The notes beneath the pieces were generated by a model that had not been told where the DNA came from, ran no database searches, and saw nothing but the letters and a program-made list of their open reading frames with translations. The translations under genes were made by a program, and so were the position numbers. DNA of 64,000 nucleotides from Dirofilaria immitis (taxonomy: Eukaryota > Nematoda > Chromadorea > Rhabditida > Onchocercidae): positions 2,684,001 to 2,748,000 of the forward strand of contig JAKNDB010000088.1 of assembly GCA_024305405.1 (NCBI GenBank), in the 5' to 3' direction. Positions 12,477 through 25,300 of the stretch are shown here, in pieces; positions within the stretch are counted from its first letter, which is position 1; every line of letters begins with the position of its first letter.

Positions 12477-15400
12477 ATGGCGAAAAGTAAACAACAACAG
12501 CAAGTATCTACATCTGCAAACAATAATATTTTTACTTCCAAAGTTGATAATCAGCTATCACCATCAAACATTGGTAATGATGTGAGTTATGACCATATTA
12601 TTTCATTATCAAAGGAAAGTTGAAATTAATTCTACTTTTTTCAGCGTAATAATTTTTGAGCGAAACTTTTTACTACATATATGCATATTGATTTGCTGTC
12701 ATTGTAAGAATAAAAAATAAATAACATTTCTGAAAATAAACTTATTAAACTAAATATATAATGAAAAAAGTTCACTTTATTAAGCGATTGGCTTTTTCAA
12801 ATTTTCTGAACGCCTCGAAATATATTTTAAATCTATCAAAGTGTCACCTGATAAAATTAGAATTCTAATTTATTAGTATCAATTTCGACAGGTTTTTTTC
12901 CAAATTATAGATTTTGAAAGCACAAAAGATTTGCTGTTATTGTAAGAATAAAAAATTCTAGATCATTAAACCTTCAAAGATTCTTTTCAAATCTTTTGAA
13001 AAAATTCTTTTCTATTTCTTAAATATATACGAATACAAAAATAATCCATAATTGTACAATTCATAAGCTGTAATTAAACCCAGCTATTGTAAACACAGCT
13101 GTTTATATTTTATATCCATGAAACGAATCTCAAATTTACGTTAACCATTTACAAGTGTTCGGATTTTTAATTTATTGAATAATGGATATTTCAGCATTTT
13201 TATCTTATCCGCTTGAGTAAATGAAACATATCTGTAGTACAGTGAAATAAAAATGAAATGAGTTAATCATAGATTAAAATCATTCATAATCAGTCATTGA
13301 ATAGCGATAAAATTCTGAAAGTAATACTTTGCCATTTTAAACAATAATTTTATTTCAGGTTTTCGATCAATCCACAACAGATTTCGCATCCTTGCTCGAA
13401 ATACCTCTTTTCAATGAATTGATGCTTGTGTATGAAATTCAATACAATGCAACTAAAGATGCTCTCAAGCATTTTCTCGAAGAGCAGGTGACTTTGAATT
13501 AAATAATCTTTATTTATGATCTTTAGGATATTTATGATAATTACTTGATCATATAAAAAACAATGCAGTAAATAATTGATAAATTATTTTGGATCTCTTT
13601 GCAATTTCAGTTCAAGTTTTTTTACTTCAAAACCTATTTCGGCTATATCAATGGCCCTATTTTCACTTCTCCTCGTTCATGTGATAAAAGATTCATTTCT
13701 CAAATTTTTTCTTCATTTAATGTTTTTCAGCCTAATTTGATTTTTCCTCTTTTTACCAATGTCTTATGGAGTTTGTTGGTTAATCCATTGTTGGCTATGC
13801 AAGTTAATCCAATTACAAACTTGAATTTATCTCCTGAGGATTTGTCAATATCTACTGGAGATTTGCAAAAGATTGCGGGAGAAATGTTGGATAAAGCTCC
13901 TAATAATAGGTTTAATTCATAAAATGAATTATTGTAAAGTAATATTTTATTATAACGCTTTCACCACTTCACATTTTTCGTTGGTAAGATTTTGGTTGCA
14001 AATGCTTTCACATATATCTACATAAACAAATACTCTTATAGTATGCAAAATTTAATCAATGCTCAGCAACGCAATCAGCGCATGCATGATCAACTCAATA
14101 ACCATTCTGATAAACGGGCTCGAAGCATCATTCATCGTACTGAAAATGTTAGACATCACTAAAACATCACTTTCCTGAACATAACTTAGATAATTAAGCA
14201 CATTCAGTTTCAATTTTTTTGCTATAATTTCAAGTATCAAGTAAGTGAAATTTCAATATAGAATGAATGATATGTGGATAAATTGGTATAAGCACATTGA
14301 TCAGTGCAAGTTAGAATTTACTGATTCTGATGATTTTTTAAGTTACAAACTATGTTTTATTAAAACTGATGGAAGCAGTGACGATATATTTTTACTTGGT
14401 TAATATATCTGAAGCAAATATTGTATTTCGCATCATCCAAATCGATAAATGCATTTTATGATGTAGAAACGATTTTTATGATGCCTATTTTTATACTTTT
14501 AAATTTTGCTCATCATGCGATTTTTTTAACTTTCATATTTGATAGCAGAAAAACAATTCGATTACATGCAATGTTTGCGCAAAACCATTGAAAAATCGAG
14601 CTGCATTCGTGAAACATCGTCGACGACATCTTGGTATATCAGAACTTGCTTTTGCATGCGGGACATGCGACAAACGATGCAGCGAACGTCGTCATCTAGC
14701 AGTTCATTGCAAAAATAAACATCATGAAGTAAGTTTAATCTAATTCATAAAATAAAATATTTACCACTAATTTGAAATTTTTCTTATTTAAACTGAATAT
14801 CCAGCAAAAAAATTTGACCGAATAATTGATGTTTTTCTAGCGAACAGTTGAGAGACATTTTTGATTAATTTAAAAATCTTAATATGAAAAGTTCGAGTAA
14901 TTGAAATACAGTATTCATTATTATTGTTTGTTGTACGTATATGACGCATGCAGAAACACACTGCATTTATGCGATCATACTAAGCCAATCAAAATTAATT
15001 ATCGTAATGAAATGAATACTTTTGGTGCTTTTACAATTAAGCTAAGTAATTTCTTTTTAGCTGAAATATTAAAGCATAATTATACATCATTATTATACTA
15101 AAATAAGGATTACTATGCATCTCTATAGTAATAAAGATACAGTATATTATGATCAAATAGAATGTTGTAGAATCATTTCCTAAATTATCTTGCATTCTAG
15201 GATTGAAGCAGTAAATAAAGCATAATAAGAAATTACCGCCTTTCACATAACGTTCAAAATAAAGTAAATATGGAAAATATGGATTATATAAATTTCAGAC
15301 TTCATGTGCAAAATTTTAGATGCCATCAGTGTCATCTCAACCCGATCTTAGAAGCAATCAAGAACAAGATACGATAACTCTCAACGACTCAAAGGAAGAA

Positions 15401-15944
15401 AGTCCCGATTCAATCCCTGAAATAAACTCCATGAATGAAAAGGTACTGTTTTCCAACGTTGGAAAGTATCAAGCGAATTCTTTAAATATCTCTAGTAGCC
15501 ATACCATGTTTTTACAGGTTATAATGAGACTTCAGCAGCTCATGTATAAAACATTTATTTTTATTTTTTCTGTAGATTTGAACTGAGAAATTTTTTCATT
15601 TTTTGTGTTATGATTATCACTGAGGTAAAATATCAGATTAGCGGTAGATAAAGCTGACAATTGCTAAATATTATTACTGTTCTGTCTTGCTTTGATCATA
15701 TAATAATAACTCTCAATAGAAATTACAGATAATAAATCCAAAACATAAAAATTAGAGCGAAACTTCTTTTCAAAAGTTAATAAAACTAACGCGAATGAGG
15801 AACTCCTGAATTTTTGAAATTACCCGACTAAATGTGTTATGTGATTCTTAATTCTTCAAAATTTAGGTATTCGTGAAGCTTTGGCAATCAGACAACGATA
15901 AAAATAGCATTCCAAATGGAACAGAGATGTGTGCTCAATTTTAA
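12477..15944 (+). CDS. C2H2 zinc-finger protein, two fingers
   Basis: Likely nuclear DNA- or RNA-binding protein of 339 aa (299 aa if the shorter fourth-exon form is used). Exons: 12477-12581, 13359-13487, 13611-13909 (or from 13731), 14042-14147, 14549-14728, 15320-15442 and 15867-15944; every phase agrees. The ATG at 12477 was chosen because it lies 7 bp behind a strong acceptor (ctttttgcag), as in trans-spliced nematode genes. The N-terminal half is Gln/Ser/Asn-rich. The exon at 14549 holds two canonical fingers in tandem: CNVCAKPLKNRAAFVKHRRR-H (C-x2-C-x12-H-x3-H) and CGTCDKRCSERRHLAVHCKN-KH (C-x2-C-x12-H-x4-H). The C-terminal exons are acidic and Ser-rich, ending EMCAQF-stop. The exon at 14042 reads into a TAA if its donor (AAT|gttaga) is not used. 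I cannot assign an orthologue; the fingers are certain, the function is inference. Confidence 0.75.
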
Positions 15945-17270
15945 AGCCAAGAATTTCTTTTTCTTTCTTTAAATATATGAGAAATGATTAATCTCATTTT
16001 ACCCATTTTTCTTTTTTCAAAGAAATTAACCGGTGTATTCATGATCTTCAATAGATTTAAAATCTTTCGTGTATCCTTATGTCTTGATTAAACGTAACGC
16101 TTATCTGTATTTCGGAGTTATTGGTGAGCATTATCCAAGATAATTAGATTATTAATAAAGTATAATTATACGTGCCTATGTAATTAAATTTTGATTAAAC
16201 TGAATAAAACAATGGAATTTTTTACTAAATGGGCTCAATTAAAATATGTAACTGTTTTTGATTTCCGTCATGTATATTGCCATTATTTCTCCTCTCAACC
16301 ATTTTTGGATTATCGAAACAAGAAAGCAATTGCTACCATTTATGGTCCATTTCCATATTATTTTGAATTTGAATAAAGACTTACGATGGCAATTTATAAA
16401 ATTAAAAAATAAGAAATTCAAGACTGTTTGAATATACTCTATTCTCCAATCAATCATATCTTTTACGCTTAACGACCAAGTGTATTGATGATTATATACC
16501 ATCAATTTCAACATTTATCTTATGTTTATGCTTTTCACATGAAAGTTTTAACTAGTTAAAATTTGAAGAGAATTAATTATGCTTACATTTTTTTGAAATA
16601 AGTCAGAAAAAAAGATCCACGCAGTTATGAAATACATGTGTGGAAATTTACGGGAGGAACTCTTCTAACGAAAAAGGGAAAATTCGATTTATGATTTCGG
16701 TTTTTCCTAACAGTAAATCTCTTATATATGTTGTAATAAAGCAATAAGAGCAGAATATTTCACGAAACAATCGCAACTGGAATTTTTCTCGTTGGAAACA
16801 ATTCCGTCAGAATCGTTAGTCCGGAAAAATGCTAGAAGTTCGCAACAAAGTCTAGTTAAATTTTTTGTAAAGAAATGTTCAGGTAATATGTTCATGACGG
16901 AAAAAGTATTTAATTTGACTTGAAAAAATTTAGCGAAATATAAATGTGTGGAAATGTTCGTTAATAAAAATATGATGTACTCTTTCAAATTATGAAATTT
17001 CACTCATCGGGATTCTCTCAACCTGATAAAGCTTCCCCATATATGAAGTTACTGTGGAACTATGTTATATTTGTTGCTGAAAATATCAAACTAATTTTTT
17101 CATCGCGATTTCCCGTTTAAAATTAACACTTAAAAAAAGGAAAGAAACAAAACGTCATTACAAAAGTCATAAAATATCTAATTAAACAAACATTTCATGT
17201 CAATAAATATCTGATGGTTCAGAGCTTTTTCTGTTGCTTGCGCTTTTGCGAATCAATCCATTTCGTTGTT
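15945..17270. other. Convergent intergenic region (zinc-finger gene / RRP1)
   Basis: 3' flanks of two convergent genes. It includes a patch of more balanced composition at 16600-16900 but no frame with family resemblance or splice structure. The reverse open frame 16722-17003 has no conserved motif and is left out. Confidence 0.4.
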
Positions 17271-20200
17271 TTACTTTTTAACAATTTTTTTAGTTTTCAT
17301 ATCACTGTTAATAACTTTCATGGGTTGAGAGGTATCCCTGAAAATGCGTAAATTAGGAGAATAGAAAAGAATATTTACTGAAAGAAAGCTCATGAACTTG
17401 GAGAAAATGGCAACTTGCAACTAAATAAAAGATGACAATATGTAATTCGGAAAACAGCAAAAAAACAAAACTTTTATGTCCTTCAATCAAACAACTGTCC
17501 CTCAAAATCGATCAGTCAATAAAAATTGTTACAAGGAACGGTTTAAAATTAAATTTTAAATTATTAAAAATCACTTAATCTATTAATTAAATGAAAAATT
17601 AAAGCTTCAATTATGATAAGTACTAGAAATGAAGCTTAACACATAGATTGATTTTTATAATGCATTAAAATTCAAAACTTCAAAAAATAAACAATTTACC
17701 TCAGCGATGCTTTATTTTTCAAAGCTAATTTTGATTTCTTCTTGATTAATCTATCTTTCGTCATTTCATTCATGAGTCTCGAGACAGCGCTAGCTATTTC
17801 TGACTTCGGTATGGTTGCTTTCAATCGAGTTTGTTCTTTCGTAACCATCACGAACGGAATCTCACCATTTTCGACTGCTTTGAATCTTCAGAACATAAAT
17901 TTTATATCATATTCCTAATTTACTTTGAACATGCGATTTTTTATCATATCGATTAATAGATGATTTTTTTAAGTTATATTCTCTACCCTTATAATGATCA
18001 GCAATTTTTTTAACAATAAACAATGTGAGATCTTAATTATTAAAGAGCAAACAATGATTAATAAAAATAAGAGAGGCATAATTTTTCAGAAGTATAAATT
18101 CTCACACTTCAATAAGTTATCTCATTATTTGTTTAACAGTTAAGATACTTTTATTTTCTTGTGAAAATTATGATGACAAAACAGACTTTGGGAAATGTAA
18201 ATGCTAAAGAAACAAATTTAATTGACTTTTGCCCAATTTAGGAGTTTTGTTTTCGTTTTATGAAATTTCATCATTTCAAAAACCATACCTTCAATTCCAG
18301 CGTATTTCATCTATTTTATAAGAAATCAAAAAAATTCATGTCAAAAACTTACCGCTTTGACACACCATATAACTTCTTCCTGCGAACACTTTTTACGCTA
18401 GGTTTCTTCCCAATTTCAAGCAATAATTTGCTTATTTCTCCATAATCGAACTAAAACATAAAATTTGAATAATTCGAATTCCAATCAAAATTGCATATTT
18501 TTTAGCATTTTTAGCACAGATGTTTGGATGCTTAACAAACTAAAGAATGTGAGCATGATTTAGATATATAAAAATTAAATGTAAATGTCGAATGATTAGT
18601 TCACGTGCTCCACCAAAATGAAAACGATACCGCCCAGCAGTGAATCCCATTAAGGATGAAATTTAAAAGGTAGGAATGACTGCTGACAAGAAAAAAAAAC
18701 AATTCCATAATTTTACTTTGATTCCTTGATCACTAGCACCTTCTACAGTTGGTTCATTTTTCTTCTTCTTCCCTACTTTTTCTTCAGCATACTGATGTAA
18801 TATCGATAGAAATATTTCTTGTATAATGGAATCAAAAAGATATTTCCTAAAAATATTGAAATTAACAAGGACAGTGTTTAATGGATGAATAATGCATGTT
18901 ATAGCAACTCTCAGGTAATGATAATCTTATACTGTTTTTTGCTACAATCACCATAAGAATATCAAGGAATTAGAAATGTCCATCTTTCAAAATAGCAAAG
19001 TTTCAACTTGTATCATACGATAGCCTTTTAAAAAGATCCACTACGCCAGATATCTTGACATCATCATTCATATAAGATACGTTAAACTCATATAAACTAC
19101 TACGGAATTAATCATATAAACTAATGCAACGAATAAGTATTTACTTACGACAGTGTTTCATCAGCAAGAAGTTCAGCGTACGGTTTCAGAAGTTCTGTTA
19201 CCTGATCTGGTCTCAAACCACCTAAAAATAAAAAACGAAACTGTAGCCTTTAGAAAGTCAAAATAAAGAGCAATGCAAATTTTTTAAAAATGTGAAAAGC
19301 AACAGAAGCTGACCGGCAACATTCCGTTCAAAAGAATAAAGAATGAAAAATTTTTTCTTTTTAGAAACATAAAAGCAAAAACTAACCGGCACCATCCAGT
19401 TCATCGAGATAAACGGATGCGAAATGAAATTTCAATCCTTCCGAAAACGATTTATCTGAAACAAAAATGTGATGGAAACAGGCAAAGTGTGAATGTAACA
19501 AAAAAACCATTGAAAACCATGTCAAGAACTAGAAATCTGCTATTCCTACTTATTCAACATAAAAATTTCAATAGAAAATTTTCCGTTAACTTAAAATCTA
19601 ACCATTTGAAATAACGCAATCTTTGAAAGCGTTAATGTACATATCAGTGATCGCCGTCTTCCAATTTTTCGAACGTAAGCGCAGAAAAAGAGCACGAACA
19701 AGCCGGCGTATCAACTAGAATCATTCATATTTATTTCAAAAAATTCAATATTAATAAATTTGATCATTAGAATGATAATATACTATTCTAATAGTAACTT
19801 AATTTTCATATGCTTTGATGAATATACCAAAGCAATGGAAAGTTTTTATTTTTCCTTCTTCATTTTTAAAATATCAATATGATACACAAAACAGCAACAG
19901 CTGAAAGATAAAACAAGGAATCAATATCGAAAAATCAGAATGGCGACAAATTAGTACAGATTAACGGATTAACAAACTGATAATGCGAATATTATATAAA
20001 TATAGTTGATGTGATGTGCTACTTACTACACTACTTTATTGAATACTTTATATAATAGTATTAACGTAGAAAAATATTCTAATGTCCTTTAAATGCAGAA
20101 TGTAGCGAATTAGAATTTAGAATTTCAAGTTAACTGTCAGATTAATACCTCTTTATCAAATATAATAAATATAGCAGTAAATATATTCCGTACTAAAGAT

Positions 20201-21180
20201 AACAAAAATTCAATGAATAAGTCATCACCAAATAACCATTAACATTAATCTAAAATACAAGAACAAATAAATGATACCAACTTTCTTAAGCTATTTAACC
20301 TTACTTTCACCTAAACAAACAAAAATCTTCTCTTGTATGACGGTTCAACTAATTTTAAACTTCTTGAAGATTCACCAACCAATATCTTTCTTTTCAATTT
20401 TTTATAAAATTTTTTTGAACAATCAAGACAAGAAAAAAAAATTACCATGAGGAACTTATCCATTCTCCAACGATCGATTCGTGACCATTCATTAGAAATA
20501 GTTATTAACATACATTTGATGAACAAAACAGATTCTTTCTCTCTTTCAAATAAATTCAACAATGACGCAATATTATCAGCAAGATGTTCTTGCCATAACA
20601 TTTTATCTTGCATCCACATTACATAATGCAATCCTTTCGTTAAATGTAGCATTGCTTTATCATCAAATTCTGTAAAAACAAGTAGCGAACTTTTGAGGAA
20701 AAAATGTGACTTCATTTAGCTCAGTTTATTCATTTCTAACAATTTACTTTTTTATTTTTCACCACTTAAGAAATTTCGAGATTCCTTAAACCCATTCATT
20801 TCTTGAATATTGCTAAATTGAGAAAAAGATTGTACAACGCTGTATTAGATAGTTTTTAGATAATTTTACAATACTATGATATTCTCTCTAGGTCTTTAAT
20901 TACAAAGTTTAACTTCTATTCAGCAGTAGTCCTTCTAAAACTACCCAACAAATCGTTGTAGAAAGTTTTTCGCTAATTACCGAAGTTGTGAATTCTAAAT
21001 AAACTATGTGAGTAATGATTTCAACTATATTGAAAAAATAAAAAAAGTTGAACCTTGCTTGGCTGATTCAGTTTGAATCCATTGACATAATGTTCGAAAG
21101 GCTCGTCGACGAGTGATCGGTTCACCGGATGCCAACTTTTGTGCAAAAATGATCTCAGTTTCCTCTAATCCTGAATCCAT
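17271..21180 (-). CDS. RRP1: Ribosomal RNA processing protein 1 (RRP1/Nop52/NNP-1)
   Basis: Nucleolar protein of the Nop52 family, needed for late pre-rRNA processing of the large (60S) ribosomal subunit. Nine exons on the reverse strand, from the 5' end: 21180-21054, 20669-20446, 19714-19603, 19455-19387, 19221-19149, 18846-18717, 18450-18353, 17885-17700 and 17337-17271. The joined frame has no break and gives 361 aa. Family signatures in order: EIIFAQKLASGEPITRRRAF at the N-terminus, GLHYVMWMQDK and WSRIDRWRMDKF in exon 2, GLKFHFASVYLDEL in exon 4, GLRPDQVTELLKPYAELLAD in exon 5 and RFKAVENGEIPF across the exon 7/8 junction. A Lys-rich C-terminus (KKKSKLALKNK) fits nucleolar targeting. The ATG lies 5 bp behind an acceptor (aaatttttag on the reverse strand), which suggests trans-splicing. 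The protein is shorter than the human one, lacking its long C-terminal extension. Confidence 0.93.
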
Positions 21181-22706
21181 AAGATCTAAAAATTTCAGTC
21201 ATTTCACTCTGATAATTAGAATTCGAAATCCGAAAGTTGATAACTCATTATCCCTTTAAATTGCAAATTATTCAATACAATTTATTTACTTATATGAGTA
21301 AAGAGAACAAATTAAATTACATTTAATTCAAGCTTGCGATATCATTCACTACTCAAAAGAGTATTTCGCATAGTTCGAGAAAAAGTCTACTGGAAAAAAT
21401 ATAAAAATATTTTCTTCTTTTATCTGATTTGAAAATTTGTTGGACTAAAGAATCTTAAGAAAATATTTTTACATTTCTTCTAGGAATCTTTTTTTCTTAA
21501 AATCTTAAATGAATTACGATTCATCGGCGAAAAATTAGAATTTAAAAGTCCTATAGAGCGGTAGCGAAGAAGCACCACCGATATTTTCAAGCATTTCACT
21601 TGAATAATTGAAATTTTAAATCCAAGAGTTAATAACTTGAATTCATTTCATTATACTTTTGAATTATACATTATTTGGTGCAATTTTTTGATTCGAAAAT
21701 TTATTCAATAAAAAAATCTAAGAAAATACTTTCGAGAAGAGAAAACAAAGTACAAAAAAAAATTTGATTTATTTTTCCATAAACAATTAATAATATTTTA
21801 AAATCATTATCTAAACCATTCTAACCTAAGAATATCAACACTAAATAAATTTTAATATAAGAAAAAAAACTTCGTGATAACTGCCAGAAAATTCGATTTA
21901 TTTCCTCATATTATACGTCGAATCAAATAAGTTCTCACAATAAAATATTTATTTGTGAAGAATATAAGAGAATTATAAATACTTATTTATCAATTAATAG
22001 CCTAAGCATAGTTAATAGTAATTTGTAGTACATCGATAATTTAAGTTTAAATTTATTAAGTATGATGATTAGTTCTTTTTTTTTCATTTTGTCTCCATCT
22101 ATTATTGTTAATATTTAATAAAATTAAAATATTATAAAAAGTAAAAAAAACATTTTAAGAAAATAAGTTTTTATCACATATCTCGTACAGTTTAATCATT
22201 CTTAAATATGAGATAAAAATTATAATAGTAATAATAAATGGAAAAAACAAATTAAAAGAGGAAATGGATGAAGAAACATTTCCTAATGTAATACTTAATA
22301 CCGAATGAAAATAGGATGAGTAATAGTCTGAATATCTAAAAAAATACATATATATGTATACATTGCTATTGATTACCAATTTTTTTGGAAATAATTTTTT
22401 AAAAAACATATTTGAAGGAGAAATTCAAAATTCCTCTTTTTTTTATAGAATCTGTACCAATGTTACCGGTGGTACCGCTACACAAATAGTCATTTCGTAT
22501 GCCCAAAACAATCAACCAGCCACACTGACAAAACCAATCAACCATTTCTCAGTTTTTTTACCTCATCTCCTCCGACTTCTTTTTTCTATCAACAAAAAAT
22601 GACAATTTGGCATTTCGCCCAGCGCTCACAATGCAACGCTTTGTTTCCAATATGCAATTTTATAAATTTCAATAGAAAAAAACCTGTTGTTCGAAATGAA
22701 CCGTTG

Positions 22707-22719
22707 AGATCAAAGGTCA
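22707..22719 (+). promoter_or_regulatory. DR1-type nuclear receptor half-site pair (AGATCA-a-AGGTCA)
   Basis: Two hexamers in direct repeat with a one-base spacer, matching the HNF4/RXR-type DR1 layout with one substitution in the first half-site. It lies about 1.5 kb upstream of the RRP1 start, in a patch less AT-rich than its flanks. The match is by motif only; nematodes carry many HNF4-related receptors. Confidence 0.3.
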
Positions 22720-23366
22720 AAAATCACTATTATTCGTTCCAGTGAGTGAGTAGTGTTACAAATGACCATTGTTACTTTAAAAAACTAAATTATTTTCAAG
22801 AACTTCGCACATATCTCTTGGTCCATCTATTTTTCTTTACTTTCTTCATTAAATTTTAACAATATATTGGCATAAAAAAATAAAACTTTAGGAATGAGAA
22901 ATGTTTAATTGTTAAAATGATAAAATATTGATTAATTTACTGGCATAGATTATCAGCATTATCTAGCATCGTATTATAATTTCTTCATAGCAAAAAATTA
23001 TTGAATAATTAACTTTTATTTAAATAATATGCGAAAATTAAATAATTTATCATGATTATTATCATCAATAATCATTATTATTGTTATATAAAATATTACA
23101 AACTTTATCAAATTTTGATACTTAATTTTCAAGATTATAAATATTTTACTATAATTACTGCAATTTAAGTTAATTATTAATTTCATCATTTCAGATACAA
23201 AATTAATTATCAATTCTAAATCATTGCAATAAATTCATATCTAACAATTGCTCTTATTGATACTAGCGATAATTATCATCATCATCATCATCATATGCAT
23301 CATACGATGATATCATTATAATTCTAGCATAATAATATCGTAGTCTACAAATTTATGAAATTCCAT

Positions 23367-23378
23367 GGTCAAAGGTCA
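23367..23378 (+). promoter_or_regulatory. DR1-type element GGTCAAAGGTCA
   Basis: Consensus HNF4/COUP-like DR1 core, about 650 bp from a second DR1-like site at 22707. Both read on the + strand and contain TCAAAGGTCA. Motif evidence only. Confidence 0.35.
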
Positions 23379-23896
23379 TTGCTAGAATAGCAAATTGAAT
23401 ATTTATATCATATTTACTGAAGAAATTTTTCCATATTCATTACAATTAATATATCTAATATCTCTTCGTTTCAAATATTTATAAAATATGCGAAAGAAAA
23501 AAACTTATCATTTTTTAAACTTATAAATAACAATTGTAATTTAATGAATTTAAATCTAAAGATAACAAAAATGGATGATAACAAAAAGATAAATATTAGT
23601 AAAATAATATTTGAATTATTATCTCTTTTCCATAAACTTATTATGCTTAATTTATAAAACTATGCATATTAAAAAGAAAAAATAATAATAAAATGATTCG
23701 ATTAAATACATATATATTTATAAAAATACACAAATATTTTATTAGCGTATTATATATTTAATTACTTCATGAATGATTCATTTTAATATTTTTTGATAAT
23801 TATTTATATTTATCGAAAAATTAATTGTTTATTAAAATAATCATTTTGCTTTTTTATCAATAACTTACGTTAAATTTATGTGCAGTTTTTTTGTTT

Positions 23897-24149
23897 AAAT
23901 CAATATCATTATATCTTGATATTATTATTTTAAATCAATAACATTATATCTTGCTATTATTATTTTTAAATCAATATCATTATATGTTGATATTATTATT
24001 TTTAAATCAATATCATTATATCTTGATATTATTATTTTTAAATCAATATCATTATATGTTGATATTATTATTTTTAAATCAATATCATTATATGTTGATA
24101 TTATTATTTTTAAATCAATATCATTATATCTTGATATTATTATATCTAA
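23897..24149. repeat. 36-bp tandem repeat, seven copies
   Basis: Units start at 23897, 23932, 23968, 24004, 24040, 24076 and 24112 (spacing 35 then 36). The core is aaatcaatatcattatatst-tgatattattattttt, with c/g variation at one site. The copies are nearly identical, so the array is young. Because 36 is a multiple of three and the unit lacks stops in one frame on each strand, both strands show open frames of about 75 codons; these are repeat artefacts. Confidence 0.9.
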
Positions 24150-24337
24150 AAAATCAGTCACCGGATTATTAATATGCTTAATTAATCACTTATATTTTGA
24201 TATGATTTCTTCTGATTCTATCTTCTTCACTCTCTTCCCATTTCTCTGATTGTTTTATTAAAACTTTCCGACATCATTGAAAAAAAAGATGTTTATGTTA
24301 TAGCTGAGCTAATTTTTTCTTTTGAAGTTTCATAGCA

Positions 24338-24407
24338 ATGAATCATCAAGAAGAATTTGTACTTTGTTAAAAATTATGCAAAGTATAAATTCTTCTTGAT
24401 GATTCAT
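24338..24407. repeat. Near-perfect inverted repeat / 29-bp hairpin with 12-nt loop
   Basis: The left arm 24338-24366 (atgaatcatcaagaagaatt...) pairs with the right arm 24379-24407 along all 29 positions. As + strand RNA there are 28 Watson-Crick pairs and one G:U pair (24359 with 24386). The loop is 12 nt, and the total of 70 nt is the size of a microRNA precursor. It could be a small-RNA hairpin or the remains of a short palindromic element. Confidence 0.7.
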
Positions 24408-24448
24408 ATTTACATTGAAAGATATTCATTATTGATTGATCAATACAC

Positions 24449-24557
24449 AAATAAATATTATTATATGGTAATTATTTACTTGAATTATTTAATGAATTAA
24501 TATATAAATAAATATTATTATATGATAATTATTTACTAGAATTACTTAATGAATTTG
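24449..24557. repeat. 57-bp direct duplication
   Basis: Two copies starting aaataaatattattatatg at 24449 and 24506 differ at only a few positions; a third, weaker copy follows near 24570. It lies directly after the hairpin at 24338. Confidence 0.65.
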
Positions 24558-25214
24558 TCAGAATTCTTTAACGAAAATTGTTATTTGATAATTATTTATC
24601 AGACTATTAACGAATCATGCAATAATAGGAACATAGATCATCAAATGGCTAATATTACACATATGGTACCATTCGAGAATTCCTGAAATATTTATCCTAC
24701 TCAAGAATTCCTGGTAATATTTAGTATAATTTATACGCTATAAAATAAATAAGTTATATTCAAACCTTTCACGATTTCTTAATGCATTTTTGAACATTCT
24801 AATAGAATAATGTTATTAATACGAAATCGATTAATTTAAAAATTGAGTACATCCATAAATATATTTCATTTTAAAATACATTCCATTCCTAAAAGAATTT
24901 TTTTCAATAAAACCAATCCAACTTACCAAATAATACTTGTTATTTTACGTTAAAATTGTGCTTATATCAATCAATATATGTTGGAAAAACTGATTATTAT
25001 CTAATATAAACGAATGTTACGATGTCTACTGATAATGAATCACTTATCAAATTCTTAATCTTTGTTCCTTATCATCAATCTTATTTTCAGTAGTAAAATA
25101 TAGTAAACTAATTTATATACAAACATTTCTGATATACGTATAATTTTTGAGAATACTTGCCGAACAGCTATTTAGCTATGTTAATATAGCATGGGAATAA
25201 AACAACTTTACTAA

Positions 25215-25300
25215 TACAGCGTTAAACACTCCCACGGTGGGGATAATTTTTAAAAATATTTTCACTATAAAAGGTGATCTCATTCATTCAAAAGCTTTTC
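25215..25300 (+). promoter_or_regulatory. Promoter-like block with TATAAAAGG
   Basis: The GC-rich inverted motif cccacggtggg at about 25231 is followed about 30 bp later by actataaaaggtg, a good TATA box, in otherwise AT-rich DNA. The 150 bp after it are less AT-rich than the flanks but give no convincing protein frame. It could drive a noncoding RNA, or be a chance match. Confidence 0.25.

Noticed and set aside
23925..24172. Open frames on both strands (about 75 aa each) with peptide repeats
   Set aside because: They are produced by the stop-free 36-bp tandem repeat; no start context, splice structure or family match.
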